Source: an uncultured Cellulophaga sp. (GTDB lineage Bacteria; Bacteroidota; Bacteroidia; Flavobacteriales; Flavobacteriaceae). Taken from it: a DNA stretch of 64,000 nt. The translations under genes and the position numbers were made by a program. How positions within the stretch are numbered: position 1 is the first letter of the stretch; the number at the start of each line of letters is the position of its first letter. Shown here in pieces: positions 8,489 through 17,889 of the stretch. A model generated the notes under the pieces. That model worked only from the letters and a program-made list of their open reading frames with translations, had not been told where the DNA came from and did no database searches. The DNA is taken from positions 124,001 to 188,000 of the forward strand of contig CANMEI010000006.1 of NCBI GenBank assembly GCA_947496695.1. The letters are read 5' to 3'.

Positions 8489-10042
8489 TTACAAACCTTC
8501 AATAGCTGCCTCAGCACATCGTTCACCATCCATTGCAGCAGATACAATTCCGCCAGCATAGCCTCCACCTTCACCACAAGGGAATAAACCTTCAATTTCT
8601 GGGTGTTGTAAATTATCTTTTCTTGGAATATTTACAGGAGATGATGTTCTAGATTCTACGCCAACAATATTGGCTTCAGAGGTATAATAACCGTTCATTT
8701 TTTCTCCAAAAGCTTTAAAGCCACCACGCAATCTACTACCTATTGCTTTAGGTAAAAGCGAATGCATTGGTACTGATTTTAAACCAGGTTGGTATGATGT
8801 TGAATTTAAGTCGTTAGAAAGGTTGCCCTCAACAAAATCAGTTAAACGTTGGGCAGGTGCTGTTTGTGTTCGCCCACCAGCAGTAAAAGCTAAACGTTCA
8901 AAATCTTTCTGAAATTCTAATCCTTTTAAAACACCGTGTTGTTCGTATTTTCTTAAATCTTCATCAGCATTAATTTCAACTACAATACCAGAGTTTGCAA
9001 ACAAGTTGTTTCGTTTTGATGGAGACATGCCGTTCACAACCACTTCGCCAGGTGCAGTAGCGGCAGGTACAATAAAACCACCAGGGCACATACAAAATGA
9101 ATAAACTCCTCTGTTTTTTACTTGTTCAACCAAACTGTATGATGCAGCAGGTAAAAGTTCATTTCGTTCACCTGAACAATGGTACTGAATACTATCTATA
9201 ATATGTTGCGGATGCTCTACACGAACACCCATTGCAAATGATTTTGCTTGAAGTGCAATTTCCTTTTTGTGTAATAGGTAATAAATATCTCTGGCAGAAT
9301 GTCCAGTTGCTAATATTACACGGTTTGTTACCATTTCATTACCGTTTTGTAATTGAATGGCTTTTATTGTGTTATTGGTAATTGTAAAATCTACCACACG
9401 AGTGTCAAAATGAATTTCACCACCATGTTCAATAATTGTTTCTCTAATATTCTGAACAATTTTGGGTAGTTTATTGGTGCCAATATGTGGGTGAGCATCA
9501 ATCAAAATTTGCGCTGTAGCACCATGATGTACTAAACTTTCAAAAATACGACGTACATCACCACGTTTAATACTTCGGGTGTATAATTTACCATCGGAAT
9601 ATGTGCCAGCACCACCTTCACCAAAACAGTAGTTAGAATCTTCACCAACAATATGATCTTGATTTATTGCTTTTAAATCTTTACGCCTGTCTCTTACATT
9701 TTTACCACGTTCTAAAACAACGGGTTTAAAACCTAACTCTAAACAACGTAAGGCTGCCCACATTCCTGCAGGTCCAAAGCCAATAATATGTACTTCTTTT
9801 GCTTTTGAAACATCTTTATAAACAAAAGAATAATCAGGAGTTTCTGATGGTTTTTCATTAATAAAAACCTCTAGCTTATAGTTGATATAAATACGTGGTT
9901 TACGTGCATCAATAGATTTACGCAATACTTTTACTACTATGTTACTTTCTTGAGCATTAACATGTTTAGCGGCTTTCTTTTTTAGAATGCCTGGTATTGC
10001 TTCTTCTTTTAAAGATACTCGGAGTTGAAATGTTCTAACCAT
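8489..10042 (-). CDS. FAD-dependent oxidoreductase of the COG2509 type
   Basis: The 517-residue protein belongs to the uncharacterised FAD-dependent dehydrogenase family. After an approximately 100-residue N-terminal domain it has a dinucleotide-binding motif IIGFGPAGMWAALR, then the conserved GEGGAGTYSDGKLYTR and a C-terminal FAD-contact region PCGEGGGYAGGIVSAAMDG. The middle segment FCMCPGGFIVPAAT is also typical. The substrate is unknown for the family; it is cytoplasmic. It stands alone between convergent and same-strand neighbours, 129 bases downstream of metE and its terminator. Confidence 0.88.
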   Translation of the reverse strand: MVRTFQLRVSLKEEAIPGILKKKAAKHVNAQESNIVVKVLRKSIDARKPRIYINYKLEVFINEKPSETPDYSFVYKDVSKAKEVHIIGFGPAGMWAALRCLELGFKPVVLERGKNVRDRRKDLKAINQDHIVGEDSNYCFGEGGAGTYSDGKLYTRSIKRGDVRRIFESLVHHGATAQILIDAHPHIGTNKLPKIVQNIRETIIEHGGEIHFDTRVVDFTITNNTIKAIQLQNGNEMVTNRVILATGHSARDIYYLLHKKEIALQAKSFAMGVRVEHPQHIIDSIQYHCSGERNELLPAASYSLVEQVKNRGVYSFCMCPGGFIVPAATAPGEVVVNGMSPSKRNNLFANSGIVVEINADEDLRKYEQHGVLKGLEFQKDFERLAFTAGGRTQTAPAQRLTDFVEGNLSNDLNSTSYQPGLKSVPMHSLLPKAIGSRLRGGFKAFGEKMNGYYTSEANIVGVESRTSSPVNIPRKDNLQHPEIEGLFPCGEGGGYAGGIVSAAMDGERCAEAAIEGL

Positions 10043-10112
10043 AGCGCAAAATTAATCGTTTTATGTGAACACGACTAATAATTGTATTAAGCATGGTATT
10101 TTATTTCTAAAA

Positions 10113-10149
10113 TAAAAAACCGCCTTTTAGTATTTAAAAGACGATTTTT
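10113..10149 (-). terminator. Terminator after metE
   Basis: On the minus strand CGTCTTTTA and TAAAAGGCG form a stem with an approximately 5-base loop followed by GTTTTTTATTTT. It starts some 22 bases past the metE stop. Confidence 0.75.
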
Positions 10150-10170
10150 AGAAAACTAACTAATTATGTA

Positions 10171-12492
10171 TTATGCTAAAACAGTAGCTTTTTCACGACA
10201 CTCTTGTGCAGCGGCAACCATTTCAATTAAAGCTTTTTTAGTTTCATCCCAATGTCTGGTTTTTAAACCACAATCAGGATTAATCCATAAATTTCTAGCA
10301 GGTATTAATTTATTTGCTTTATCAATCAATTCTACCATTTCAGAACGTTCTGGTACTCTTGGTGAGTGAATATCATAAACACCAGGTCCAATTTCATTAG
10401 GGTATTTAAACTCATGAAAAACATCTAAAAGTTCCATTTGTGATCTTGAACATTCTATAGTAATAACATCAGCATCCATTGCAGCAATGTTTTCTATAAT
10501 ATCATTAAATTCAGAATAACACATGTGAGTATGTATTTGTGTTTCATCTTTAACTCCGCTAGCGGAAATTCTAAAGGCTTTTATTGCCCAGTTTAAATAG
10601 GCTTTCCAATCAGCTTTGCGTAATGGTAAACCTTCTCTAATGGCAGGTTCATCAATTTGTATAATTTGTAAACCAGCTTTTTCTAAATCAACCACTTCAT
10701 CACGTATTGCTAATGCTATTTGCGTACATGTTTCTGATCGTGGTTGATCGTTACGAACAAAAGACCATTGTAAAATAGTAACAGGGCCTGTTAACATTCC
10801 TTTTACTGGTTTTTTAGTTAATGATTGTGCGTAAGAGGACCATTTTACCGTCATTGGATTTTCACGAGAAACATCACCATAAATTACGGGTGGTTTTACA
10901 CATCTACTACCATAACTTTGAACCCAACCAAAACTTGTAAATGCAAATCCGTTTAGTTGTTCGCCAAAATATTCAACCATATCATTACGTTCAAATTCGC
11001 CATGTACAAGAACATCTAAACCAGCATTTTCTTGAAATTCTATGGTTTCACGAGTTTCTTTTTCAATAAAAGCATCATAAGATGTAGTCGAAATACTTCC
11101 TTTTTTGAAATTTGCTCTTTGGCTACGCACTTCTTTTGTTTGTGGGAATGAGCCAATAGTTGTTGTTGGATATAATGGTAGGTTTAGTGCTTTTTCTTGA
11201 ATTGCTTGTCGTTTAACAAATACACGTTCTCTTTGGTCGTCTTTATCTGTTAATGCGTTTACTCGATCTTTTACTACTGGGTTGTGTATTACAGTTGATG
11301 TTTTTCTATTAGCATTTGCAATAGTATTGGCTTCAAACTTAGCTAAGGTTTCTTTTAAGTTCTTTTTTGTTATAAAATCTCTTAACGTATTTACTTCTTC
11401 TAATTTTTGTTTTGCAAAAGCAAGCCATTGTTTTACTTCGGCACTAAGGTTTGCTTCATTGTTTTCTAAATCTAAATCGCAAGGGGAATGAATAAGTGAA
11501 CATGATGGCGCAATTATTATACGTTCTTGGCCAAGCGTAGCAATTGCTTTTTGTATTAACGCTAATGATGATTCAAAATCGTTTTTCCAAATATTTCTAC
11601 CATCAACTACCCCTAAAGATAAATGTGTATTGGCTTTTAGTTTTTTTGATGCTAAAATATCATCTAACTGTAAGTGACAACGTACCAAATCTAAATGTAA
11701 CGTATGTACAGGAAGTTCTAAAATAGTATCAAGGTTTTCACCAAAACAATCAAAATAATTTGCTAATACAATTTTTAAATCAGGAAACTTAGTTGCTATT
11801 TGATTATAAGTAAAACGAATTGCTTCTCTTTCTTTGTTTGATAGGTCTGTAGCTAAGTAAGGTTCATCAAACTGAATGTATTCTGCACCTAAATCTGTAA
11901 GTTGTTCTATAATTGCATAATAAGAAGGTAGCAAATTACTTAGTAAGTCAATACGATTAAAACCTTCTTCTTTTTCTTTACCTAACAATAAAAAGGAAAC
12001 AGGGCCAATTAAAACTGGTTTTGTTTTTATGCCTAATTCAAGAGCTTCGTGAAATTCATCAACAACTTTAGAATTTGTCAATGAAAATTCTTGATTTTTA
12101 TAAAATTCAGGAACTATATAATGATAGTTAGTATCAAACCACTTAGTCATTTCCATAGCGGTGATATCAATTCCATTATTCTGAATACCTCTTGCCATTG
12201 CAAAATAAAGTTCGTGAGAGGTTGTGTTTTTTTCTTTTAAAGCGGTATAACGTTCAGGAATAGCATTTACGGTAAGGCACATATCTAAAACTTGATCATA
12301 AAGCGAAAAGTCATTTGATGGAATAATATCAATGCCTTTTTCTTGCTGTAGTAACCAGTTATTTTTTCTAATAGTCTTAGCTGTATTAGTTAAATGAGAT
12401 AACGGTTCTTTACCAGACCAATAGTTTTCTAATGCTTTTTTTAGTTCCCGTTTGTTACCAATTCTAGGGTATCCTAAGTTTGTTGTTTTCAT
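10171..12492 (-). CDS. metE: Cobalamin-independent methionine synthase
   Basis: The 773-residue enzyme transfers a methyl group from 5-methyltetrahydropteroyl-triglutamate to homocysteine, the last step of methionine synthesis. Both halves are present: the N-terminal domain starts TTNLGYPRIGNKRELKKALE, and the catalytic C-terminal domain contains TTTIGSFPQTKEVR. The zinc ligands are in HTHMCYSEF and INPDCGLKTRHW. Length is that of the family. It is divergent from an Lrp/AsnC-type gene, a typical arrangement for amino-acid regulation. A minus-strand TAATTTTG box at 12525-12532 probably starts transcription. No SAM riboswitch was recognised in the short leader. Confidence 0.97.
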   Translation of the reverse strand: MKTTNLGYPRIGNKRELKKALENYWSGKEPLSHLTNTAKTIRKNNWLLQQEKGIDIIPSNDFSLYDQVLDMCLTVNAIPERYTALKEKNTTSHELYFAMARGIQNNGIDITAMEMTKWFDTNYHYIVPEFYKNQEFSLTNSKVVDEFHEALELGIKTKPVLIGPVSFLLLGKEKEEGFNRIDLLSNLLPSYYAIIEQLTDLGAEYIQFDEPYLATDLSNKEREAIRFTYNQIATKFPDLKIVLANYFDCFGENLDTILELPVHTLHLDLVRCHLQLDDILASKKLKANTHLSLGVVDGRNIWKNDFESSLALIQKAIATLGQERIIIAPSCSLIHSPCDLDLENNEANLSAEVKQWLAFAKQKLEEVNTLRDFITKKNLKETLAKFEANTIANANRKTSTVIHNPVVKDRVNALTDKDDQRERVFVKRQAIQEKALNLPLYPTTTIGSFPQTKEVRSQRANFKKGSISTTSYDAFIEKETRETIEFQENAGLDVLVHGEFERNDMVEYFGEQLNGFAFTSFGWVQSYGSRCVKPPVIYGDVSRENPMTVKWSSYAQSLTKKPVKGMLTGPVTILQWSFVRNDQPRSETCTQIALAIRDEVVDLEKAGLQIIQIDEPAIREGLPLRKADWKAYLNWAIKAFRISASGVKDETQIHTHMCYSEFNDIIENIAAMDADVITIECSRSQMELLDVFHEFKYPNEIGPGVYDIHSPRVPERSEMVELIDKANKLIPARNLWINPDCGLKTRHWDETKKALIEMVAAAQECREKATVLA

Positions 12493-12524
12493 TTCCGTTG
12501 TTTTTAGAAGATGTAATTTGTTGT

Positions 12525-12532
12525 CAAAATTA
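12525..12532 (-). promoter_or_regulatory. -7 box of metE
   Basis: The minus strand reads TAATTTTG (TAnnTTTG) 33 bases before the metE ATG. It gives a leader of about 25 bases, too short for a riboswitch. Confidence 0.5.
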
Positions 12533-12593
12533 CTTTAAATAGATATTGTATCTTAAAAATTTAATTAATTAAGATTATTTAACTATTATTTAT

Positions 12594-12601
12594 TAATTTT
12601 G
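12594..12601 (+). promoter_or_regulatory. -7 box of the Lrp/AsnC gene
   Basis: TAATTTTG matches TAnnTTTG, 56 bases before the regulator ATG. Between it and the metE promoter lies a very AT-rich stretch of about 60 bases, a suitable site for Lrp-type binding. Confidence 0.45.
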
Positions 12602-12656
12602 TAGAATTAAGTAATGAAACAATCTACTTAAATACACCTAAACAGAAAATTTATCT

Positions 12657-13118
12657 ATGGAAAATTTAGATGTGACCGATTTGCAGTTGCTAAATCATCT
12701 GCAACAAAATTCAAATTACACAACAAAAGAACTTGCTGCTTTAGTAAATTTATCACAAACACCTGTTTATGAAAGGCTACGGAAATTAGAAAAAGAAGGG
12801 TTTATACAAAAATATGTAGCTATACTTGATGCTGAGAAATTGGGGAGAGAGCTTATTGTTTTTTGTGATATAACTTTAAAACAACACACAAAAGAAATAG
12901 GGAATAAGTTTGTGAAAGATATTATATCACTTAATGAAGTAACAGAGTGTTATAATATTTCGGGAGATTATGATTTTAGGTTAAAGGTTTTGGTTAAGAA
13001 CATGAAAAATTACCAAGATTTTGTAATTAACAGTTTGGGTTCTGTTGAGAACATAGGTAGTGCGCATAGTACTTTTGTAATAGGAACCATAAAACAGACA
13101 TATGCAGTGCCTTTATGA
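12657..13118 (+). CDS. Lrp/AsnC-family transcriptional regulator
   Basis: The 153-residue protein has the family layout: an N-terminal winged helix-turn-helix (about residues 5-60; DLQLLNHLQQNSNYTTKELA, LSQTPVYERLRKLEKEGFIQKY) and a C-terminal RAM/ligand-binding domain (about 70-150; VTECYNISGDYDFRLKV). Such proteins form multimers that wrap DNA and respond to amino acids. Divergent placement from metE suggests it controls methionine synthesis; this is inferred from position. Its last 6 bases overlap the 3' end of the convergent receiver gene. Confidence 0.92.
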   Translation: MENLDVTDLQLLNHLQQNSNYTTKELAALVNLSQTPVYERLRKLEKEGFIQKYVAILDAEKLGRELIVFCDITLKQHTKEIGNKFVKDIISLNEVTECYNISGDYDFRLKVLVKNMKNYQDFVINSLGSVENIGSAHSTFVIGTIKQTYAVPL

Positions 13119-13520
13119 TATTTTTTTCGACTCAAATTGTTTGTAATAGTTTTCCATTTTCTGTTTAATAATAATAAATTGATTTAACAATTTGCCTTCG
13201 TCAATAGGTTTAAAAATTACATGAATAGGATTGGTATTTTTTGCTCTCTCTAAGGTAGAGTAGTCAGAGTTTCCTGTTAAATATACTACAGGAATATGGT
13301 ATTTTTCGTTTATTATTTGAGTAACCTGTATACCATCTAAACCTTTGCCAATACCAATATCCATAAATATAAGATCTGGTTTTTCTTCTTCAACACGTAG
13401 TAATGCTTCTTTTCCATTACCTGCAGTTCTAACTTCTGTATTCCCTATGCTTATCAAAATTTCTTCAATAAACATTTGAATAATGAAATTGTCTTCTACT
13501 ACTAGTATTTTATATTTCAT
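13113..13520 (-). CDS. Stand-alone response-regulator receiver protein
   Basis: The 135-residue protein is a single CheY-like receiver: the acidic pair in VVEDN, the phospho-acceptor Asp in DLIFMDIGIGKGLDGIQV (about residue 53), the Thr/Ser region VVYLTGNSD and the conserved Lys in VIFKPIDEGKL. There is no output domain, so it must act by protein contact or pass phosphate onward. It starts 2 bases after the stop of the histidine kinase gene and is surely translated with it. Confidence 0.92.
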   Translation of the reverse strand: MKYKILVVEDNFIIQMFIEEILISIGNTEVRTAGNGKEALLRVEEEKPDLIFMDIGIGKGLDGIQVTQIINEKYHIPVVYLTGNSDYSTLERAKNTNPIHVIFKPIDEGKLLNQFIIIKQKMENYYKQFESKKIS

Positions 13521-13522
13521 AA

Positions 13523-15100
13523 TTATGAGAGTTCTTGAATTTCTTCAAACATTATTATATAATTTGTGCCTGGTTTGGTGCTATCTTTTTCTATATTTCC
13601 TTGTAACTGTAATACTAATTTATGTACAAGTTTTAGGCCTAATGTATTTGTTGTTCTAAATGAAATATTTTCAGGAATTCCTTTACCATTATCACCTATA
13701 TTTAATAAGTAATTATTGTTTTTTAATTTTTTTAATTGAATAGATATAACTCCTTCGTCATTAATAAAAGCATATTTTAACGAGTTGGTAATAATTTCAT
13801 TAATTACTAAGCCTAAAGGTATAGAAGTATCTATGTTAAAAAACACATCGTCAATATCTAATTTTAATTCTATTTTATTGTTGCTTCCTTTCATAGAAAC
13901 AATCAAACCACTAACAAGTTGGTTTAAATAATCGGAGTAGTTAATTTTGCTTAAATCATTGCTTTTGTACAAAGTTTCATGTAATAATGCCATAGATTGA
14001 ATGCGATATTGGCTGTAACGCAACATACTTTTTACCTCAATATCCTGAATGTATCTAGATTGTAAGTTGAGTAAGCTAGTAACAACTTGAAGGTTGTTTT
14101 TTACTCTATGATGTATTTCTTTTAAAAGAGTATCTCTTTCTTCTAACCTTGCATTAATTGAGATGTTTAAAAGAGATATTCGTTTGTTTTTATTATAAAG
14201 TCTAGAAATAATATATAAAAAAAATAATAGTCCAATATTTAAAGATAAAGCCATTATATAAGCTGATTTTTTATAAGTGCTTATTTTATTTTTAATTAAC
14301 GAAACATTTAATGTGGAATAAATGGTCCATTGGTTAGAATTTTCAAATGAGATTTTTTTAGAAGGATAAATAGGAATCCCATGTTCATCTTTAGTAGATA
14401 AATCTTTTGTAGATAAGGTATAAAGTTTCTCTTTTGTATCTGTGCTAAAAAAAACTTCATCTTTAGAATTTAATATGGTAATATTTTTTGGTGATATTTT
14501 AGTTAGCCATGAAGTTGCGTTTAAATTTACACCTACAATTCCTTTAGGGTTATTTTTTTGGTCGAAAAAAGTTGTAAAAAAACGAACAGTAGGGCGGTAG
14601 GGTTCTTCAATTTTATTATTCTCTATATTTAAATCTAAATCAGAGATATAAACTTGTCCTTTTTTTAATTGAATAGTTTCTGTAAAATAGTAACGATTTT
14701 TTTTGTTTTGTAGTCCTTTATTTCCATAGTTAATAATGTTGTTGTTTGTATTTTCAAATTTTACAATTTCCATTCCAGATTTATTTATAACTCTAGCTTG
14801 AAAATAATTTTCATGATTTTTTAAAAAGTAGAAAAAATTATTTTCTGTTTTATGAACAGAGTTATTTTCTTTAAAATCTTGTTCTACTAAATCACATAAA
14901 TACAATACCGTTTTTTTACTGGTTTCGTACAAGTTTTTAAGTTGTGTTGTGGCTTCTCTTAAGTCATTTTGAGATTGACCTGTTTCGATACTGCTTAAAT
15001 TATCTTTGTATAAGTCTATTCTTTTCATGCAGAATACCCAAATAGCAATACTAAGTATTATAAAAACAAATACAGATGTAACCACTAATTTTCTATTCAT
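13523..15100 (-). CDS. Membrane sensor histidine kinase, HisKA_2/HWE type
   Basis: The 525-residue kinase has one transmembrane segment near residues 5-24, an extracytoplasmic sensor region (about 30-275) whose FFTTFFDQKNNPKGIVGVNLN is reminiscent of Cache domains, a second membrane segment (about 280-300), then a HisKA_2 phospho-acceptor region, LLKEIHHRVKNNLQVVTSLLNLQ, and a HATPase domain (NEIITNSLKYAF; DNGKGIP; LGLKLVHKLVLQLQG). The HHRVKNNLQ motif is the hallmark of this kinase subclass, often linked to light or stress sensing. It is paired with the receiver protein directly downstream. The signal is unknown. Confidence 0.92.
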   Translation of the reverse strand: MNRKLVVTSVFVFIILSIAIWVFCMKRIDLYKDNLSSIETGQSQNDLREATTQLKNLYETSKKTVLYLCDLVEQDFKENNSVHKTENNFFYFLKNHENYFQARVINKSGMEIVKFENTNNNIINYGNKGLQNKKNRYYFTETIQLKKGQVYISDLDLNIENNKIEEPYRPTVRFFTTFFDQKNNPKGIVGVNLNATSWLTKISPKNITILNSKDEVFFSTDTKEKLYTLSTKDLSTKDEHGIPIYPSKKISFENSNQWTIYSTLNVSLIKNKISTYKKSAYIMALSLNIGLLFFLYIISRLYNKNKRISLLNISINARLEERDTLLKEIHHRVKNNLQVVTSLLNLQSRYIQDIEVKSMLRYSQYRIQSMALLHETLYKSNDLSKINYSDYLNQLVSGLIVSMKGSNNKIELKLDIDDVFFNIDTSIPLGLVINEIITNSLKYAFINDEGVISIQLKKLKNNNYLLNIGDNGKGIPENISFRTTNTLGLKLVHKLVLQLQGNIEKDSTKPGTNYIIMFEEIQELS

Positions 15101-15215
15101 AGCAAAAAATAAAACTTATAAAACATTTTTGGGGAGATTTTGTGTTTTAATAAAATACGATTAGTAGTAAAAATACTACAATAATTTATATTATATAAGT
15201 TTTTTCTTTCTTTTT

Positions 15216-15245
15216 ATGTTAATTCATTAATTAACATAAGTTAAT
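15216..15245. promoter_or_regulatory. Cluster of ATTAAC/GTTAAT half-sites
   Basis: ATGTTAAT, a 6-base spacer and ATTAACAT form a perfect inverted repeat (15216-15237); a third half-site, GTTAAT, follows at 15240-15245 and makes a second overlapping inverted repeat with the middle one. The cluster lies in the 316-base region between two divergent histidine-kinase genes. It may be a regulator-binding site; the regulator is not known. The rest of the region is AT-rich with nothing else recognised. Confidence 0.35.
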
Positions 15246-15416
15246 GTATTGATTTATATTGAATTATTAGATATTACCGAATTGTATTTATGAAATGTAG
15301 ATTCATCATTTAAAAACTACAGTTGGGTAAAGTATGGTTTAGAATGTAAAATATTATTTGAATTTTTGTTCAACTTTTATTGTCAATATAGTTATCAAAA
15401 TTTAATAGCACTAAGA

Positions 15417-16748
15417 ATGAAGTTTATTAGAAGAATATTAAGAATTGGTTTTTTTATAGGTGTAACCATAGCATTCTTAGATATAGGAATTCGTTTTTTG
15501 ATGGGGCAATCAATTACCATCAATACTATATTTAGTGAAGAAATTAGTTACTACTTTTTGTATTCAATTGTACTTACACTAGTCAATTATTCATTTTTTA
15601 GTTATCTAAATAATAAGGTGGTCTGGAAAAATTATAATAAATATAGGTTGTTAATAGGTGCTTTTGGTAGTATTATACTAACAATGCTTACTGTTTTTTG
15701 TATCCGATTAATAACCCAAATGTATTTTCAAGGTGAAAGCTGGGAAATTTTTATAAAAGGAGAGAAAGGTATTTTTTATGCGATTTGTTTAATTATAACC
15801 ATCTTTTTTTCGGTATTATCTCATGCTATACATTTTTATAAAATATCTCAAAATAAAAAAGTAAAAGAACAGAAAATAATAGCAGGTACTGCTGCTGCTA
15901 AATTTGATGCATTAAAAAATCAACTTGATCCACACTTTTTATTCAATAGTCTTAATGTACTTACAAGTTTAATTGAAGAAGATCCATATCAGGCTCAAAA
16001 ATTTACAACTTCTTTATCAAAAGTCTATAGATATGTACTTGAACAGAAAAATAAAGATCTTGTTTTGGTTGATGAAGAGTTGCAATTTGCAAAAACTTAT
16101 GTGAGACTCTTAAAAATGCGTTTTGAAGATAGTATTGTTTTTGATGTGCCAGACAAGTGTAGTAACGCTGAGGCTAAAATTGTTCCTTTGTCTTTACAAT
16201 TATTATTAGAAAATGCAGTAAAACATAATATTGTTACATCCGCAAAGCCATTACGTATTGATGTTTATGAAGAAAACGGAATGCTTATGGTGGTTAATAA
16301 TTTACAAGAAAAACAAGTTGTAAAGAAGAGTAGTGGTGTAGGTTTAAAAAATATTCAAGAACGCTACAAGATACTTTCAGATAAAAAAGTAGTCATAACA
16401 AAAAAAGCCACAGAATTTATTGTGGCGTTACCAATTTTAGTAAAACAAGTTTCATTTAAAGAAGCGCAACATGATTACGCAGAAGATAAGCGTTATCAAA
16501 AAGCAAAAGAAAAGGTCGAAAAAATTAAAGGGTTTTACGGTAATCTTATAGCGTATTGTATTGTAATTCCGTTTTTAGCAATACTAAACTTGAATAATAA
16601 TGGTTTTCCGTGGGTGATTTTTCCGGCCATTGGTTGGGGGTTTGGTGTGTTAGGGCATGGTATGGCGGCATATGGTTATAATCCATTATTTGGTAGCAAC
16701 TGGGAAGAACGAAAAATGCAAGAGTATATGGATGATGAAAATTTTTAA
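15417..16748 (+). CDS. LytS-type histidine kinase with C-terminal 2TM domain
   Basis: The 443-residue kinase has four N-terminal membrane segments, then a His_kinase domain with LKNQLDPHFLFNSLNVL holding the phospho-acceptor His, an ATPase region (PLSLQLLLENAVKHN; GVGLKNIQERY), and about 85 extra C-terminal residues forming a 2TM domain (KAKEKVEKIKGFYGNLIAYC to NWEERKMQEYM). A TTG start at 15366 is possible, but the ATG at 15417 (MKFIRRILRIGFF) gives the usual N-terminus. It heads an operon with three separate 2TM proteins and a LytTR regulator, its likely partner. The fused 2TM domain repeats the fold of the small neighbours. Confidence 0.92.
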   Translation: MKFIRRILRIGFFIGVTIAFLDIGIRFLMGQSITINTIFSEEISYYFLYSIVLTLVNYSFFSYLNNKVVWKNYNKYRLLIGAFGSIILTMLTVFCIRLITQMYFQGESWEIFIKGEKGIFYAICLIITIFFSVLSHAIHFYKISQNKKVKEQKIIAGTAAAKFDALKNQLDPHFLFNSLNVLTSLIEEDPYQAQKFTTSLSKVYRYVLEQKNKDLVLVDEELQFAKTYVRLLKMRFEDSIVFDVPDKCSNAEAKIVPLSLQLLLENAVKHNIVTSAKPLRIDVYEENGMLMVVNNLQEKQVVKKSSGVGLKNIQERYKILSDKKVVITKKATEFIVALPILVKQVSFKEAQHDYAEDKRYQKAKEKVEKIKGFYGNLIAYCIVIPFLAILNLNNNGFPWVIFPAIGWGFGVLGHGMAAYGYNPLFGSNWEERKMQEYMDDENF

Positions 16749-16847
16749 GTAACAGTTCAGTTGCAAAAAACTACAACTCAGAAATTAACTTTATAAAAAC
16801 AAAGCATATTTATTGAAATTTGAATAACAAATTAAAATAATGAAATT

Positions 16848-17153
16848 ATGGATACATCAAGTAAAGAAAACAAATACTTTAGAGCAAAAGAACGTGTAGT
16901 AGCTGTAAAAAAGTTTTACGCCGCATTGTTTTCAAACATAGCAACAATAGTTGTTTTAGCGGCAATTAATTATTATGTGAATGAATTTAGAAACCCGTGG
17001 GTTTTATGGGTAGTATTCTTTATTTCGGTAGGTATAGTAATAAAAGCTATAAAATTATTTGGTTATAACGCCATATTTGGAGCAAATTGGGAACAACAAA
17101 AAATTAGAAAATACATGCAGGAAGAAGAAGTCGAAACTCGTTGGAATAAATAA
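16848..17153 (+). CDS. 2TM-domain protein, first copy
   Basis: This 101-residue protein is nearly all one 2TM domain: a basic amphipathic start (KERVVAVKKFYAALF), two membrane helices (about 25-45 and 51-70), then the signature GYNAIFGANWEQQKIRKYMQEEE. It is close to the C-terminal domain of the preceding kinase, which shares the GYNxxFGxNWE block. It lies 99 bases after the kinase stop and 11 bases before the next copy. The role of 2TM proteins is not established; the context suggests they assist or modulate the LytS-type kinase in the membrane. Confidence 0.85.
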   Translation: MDTSSKENKYFRAKERVVAVKKFYAALFSNIATIVVLAAINYYVNEFRNPWVLWVVFFISVGIVIKAIKLFGYNAIFGANWEQQKIRKYMQEEEVETRWNK

Positions 17154-17164
17154 ATATAAACAAC

Positions 17165-17494
17165 ATGGATTTAAATACATTAAATAAAAAAGAAAGAGCA
17201 AAGCAACGTGTGGCTGATTTAAAGGGGTTTTACGTTCATTTCTCGGTTTATATTATAGTTAACCTTATGATTACTACAATAAGGCTTGTATCGGTCTTAA
17301 ATAACGAAAAATCTTTTGTAGATGAAATTTTTAGCTTTTCAACCTTTGCAACATGGTTTTTTTGGGGTATTGGTGTGTTTTTTCACGCTAAAAAAGTATT
17401 CTCAATCAATATTTTTTTTACTAAGAAATGGGAAGAACGTCAGATAAAAAAATATATGCAAGAAGGTGAGAAGGAGTTTAATAGATTTAAATAA
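17165..17494 (+). CDS. 2TM-domain protein, second copy
   Basis: The 109-residue protein has the same plan: KKERAKQRVADLKGFYVHFSVYI, two membrane helices and a terminal KKWEERQIKKYMQEGE. The loop between the helices is longer than in the first copy. The three stand-alone copies are diverged in the membrane part, but their basic start and the WEE(R/K)-(Q/M)-x-K end are retained, which suggests the ends carry the function. Gap to the next gene is 6 bases, so translation is probably coupled. Confidence 0.85.
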   Translation: MDLNTLNKKERAKQRVADLKGFYVHFSVYIIVNLMITTIRLVSVLNNEKSFVDEIFSFSTFATWFFWGIGVFFHAKKVFSINIFFTKKWEERQIKKYMQEGEKEFNRFK

Positions 17495-17500
17495 AAGATT

Positions 17501-17824
17501 ATGAAAAATAATAACCAACTAAAACTAGAACGAGCTCAAAAAAGATTAGATGCTCTAAAAGCATTTTATAATCACTTGGTGGTTTATGTTGTGGTAAATA
17601 TTGCACTGTTTGTTTTTAGAGGAAAAATTATTTTCACGTTGATAAATATAAATGCAATTGGAAATCCTGATTTTTTAAAATGGGTAGATTGGAACATTTA
17701 TGGAACGCCAATTATTTGGGGTATTGTTTTATTAATTCATGCGATATCCGTTTTTAGTATTTTTCCAAAGCTTTTGTATAAGTGGGAAGAAAAGCAAATG
17801 CAAAAAATTATGAAAGAAGAATAG
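17501..17824 (+). CDS. 2TM-domain protein, third copy
   Basis: The 107-residue protein starts LERAQKRLDALKAFYNHLVVYVVVN and ends YKWEEKQMQKIMKEE, the same flanking motifs as the other copies. Two membrane helices are evident (about 22-42 and 69-88). It is followed after 65 bases by the LytTR regulator. Its position between kinase and regulator supports a shared operon; its function is unknown. Confidence 0.85.
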   Translation: MKNNNQLKLERAQKRLDALKAFYNHLVVYVVVNIALFVFRGKIIFTLININAIGNPDFLKWVDWNIYGTPIIWGIVLLIHAISVFSIFPKLLYKWEEKQMQKIMKEE

Positions 17825-17889
17825 ATTTTTTTAGATTCAAGAAAGTTAAAAATAATAATTACTAGTAAAATTTGAATAACAAACCAACC

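Noticed and set aside
12493..12524. SAM riboswitch in the metE leader
   Set aside because: The predicted leader is only about 25 bases, with no riboswitch-like stems.
15366..15416. N-terminal extension of the LytS-type kinase from a TTG
   Set aside because: The extra residues are not typical of the family and the ATG at 15417 gives the usual basic start before the first membrane helix.
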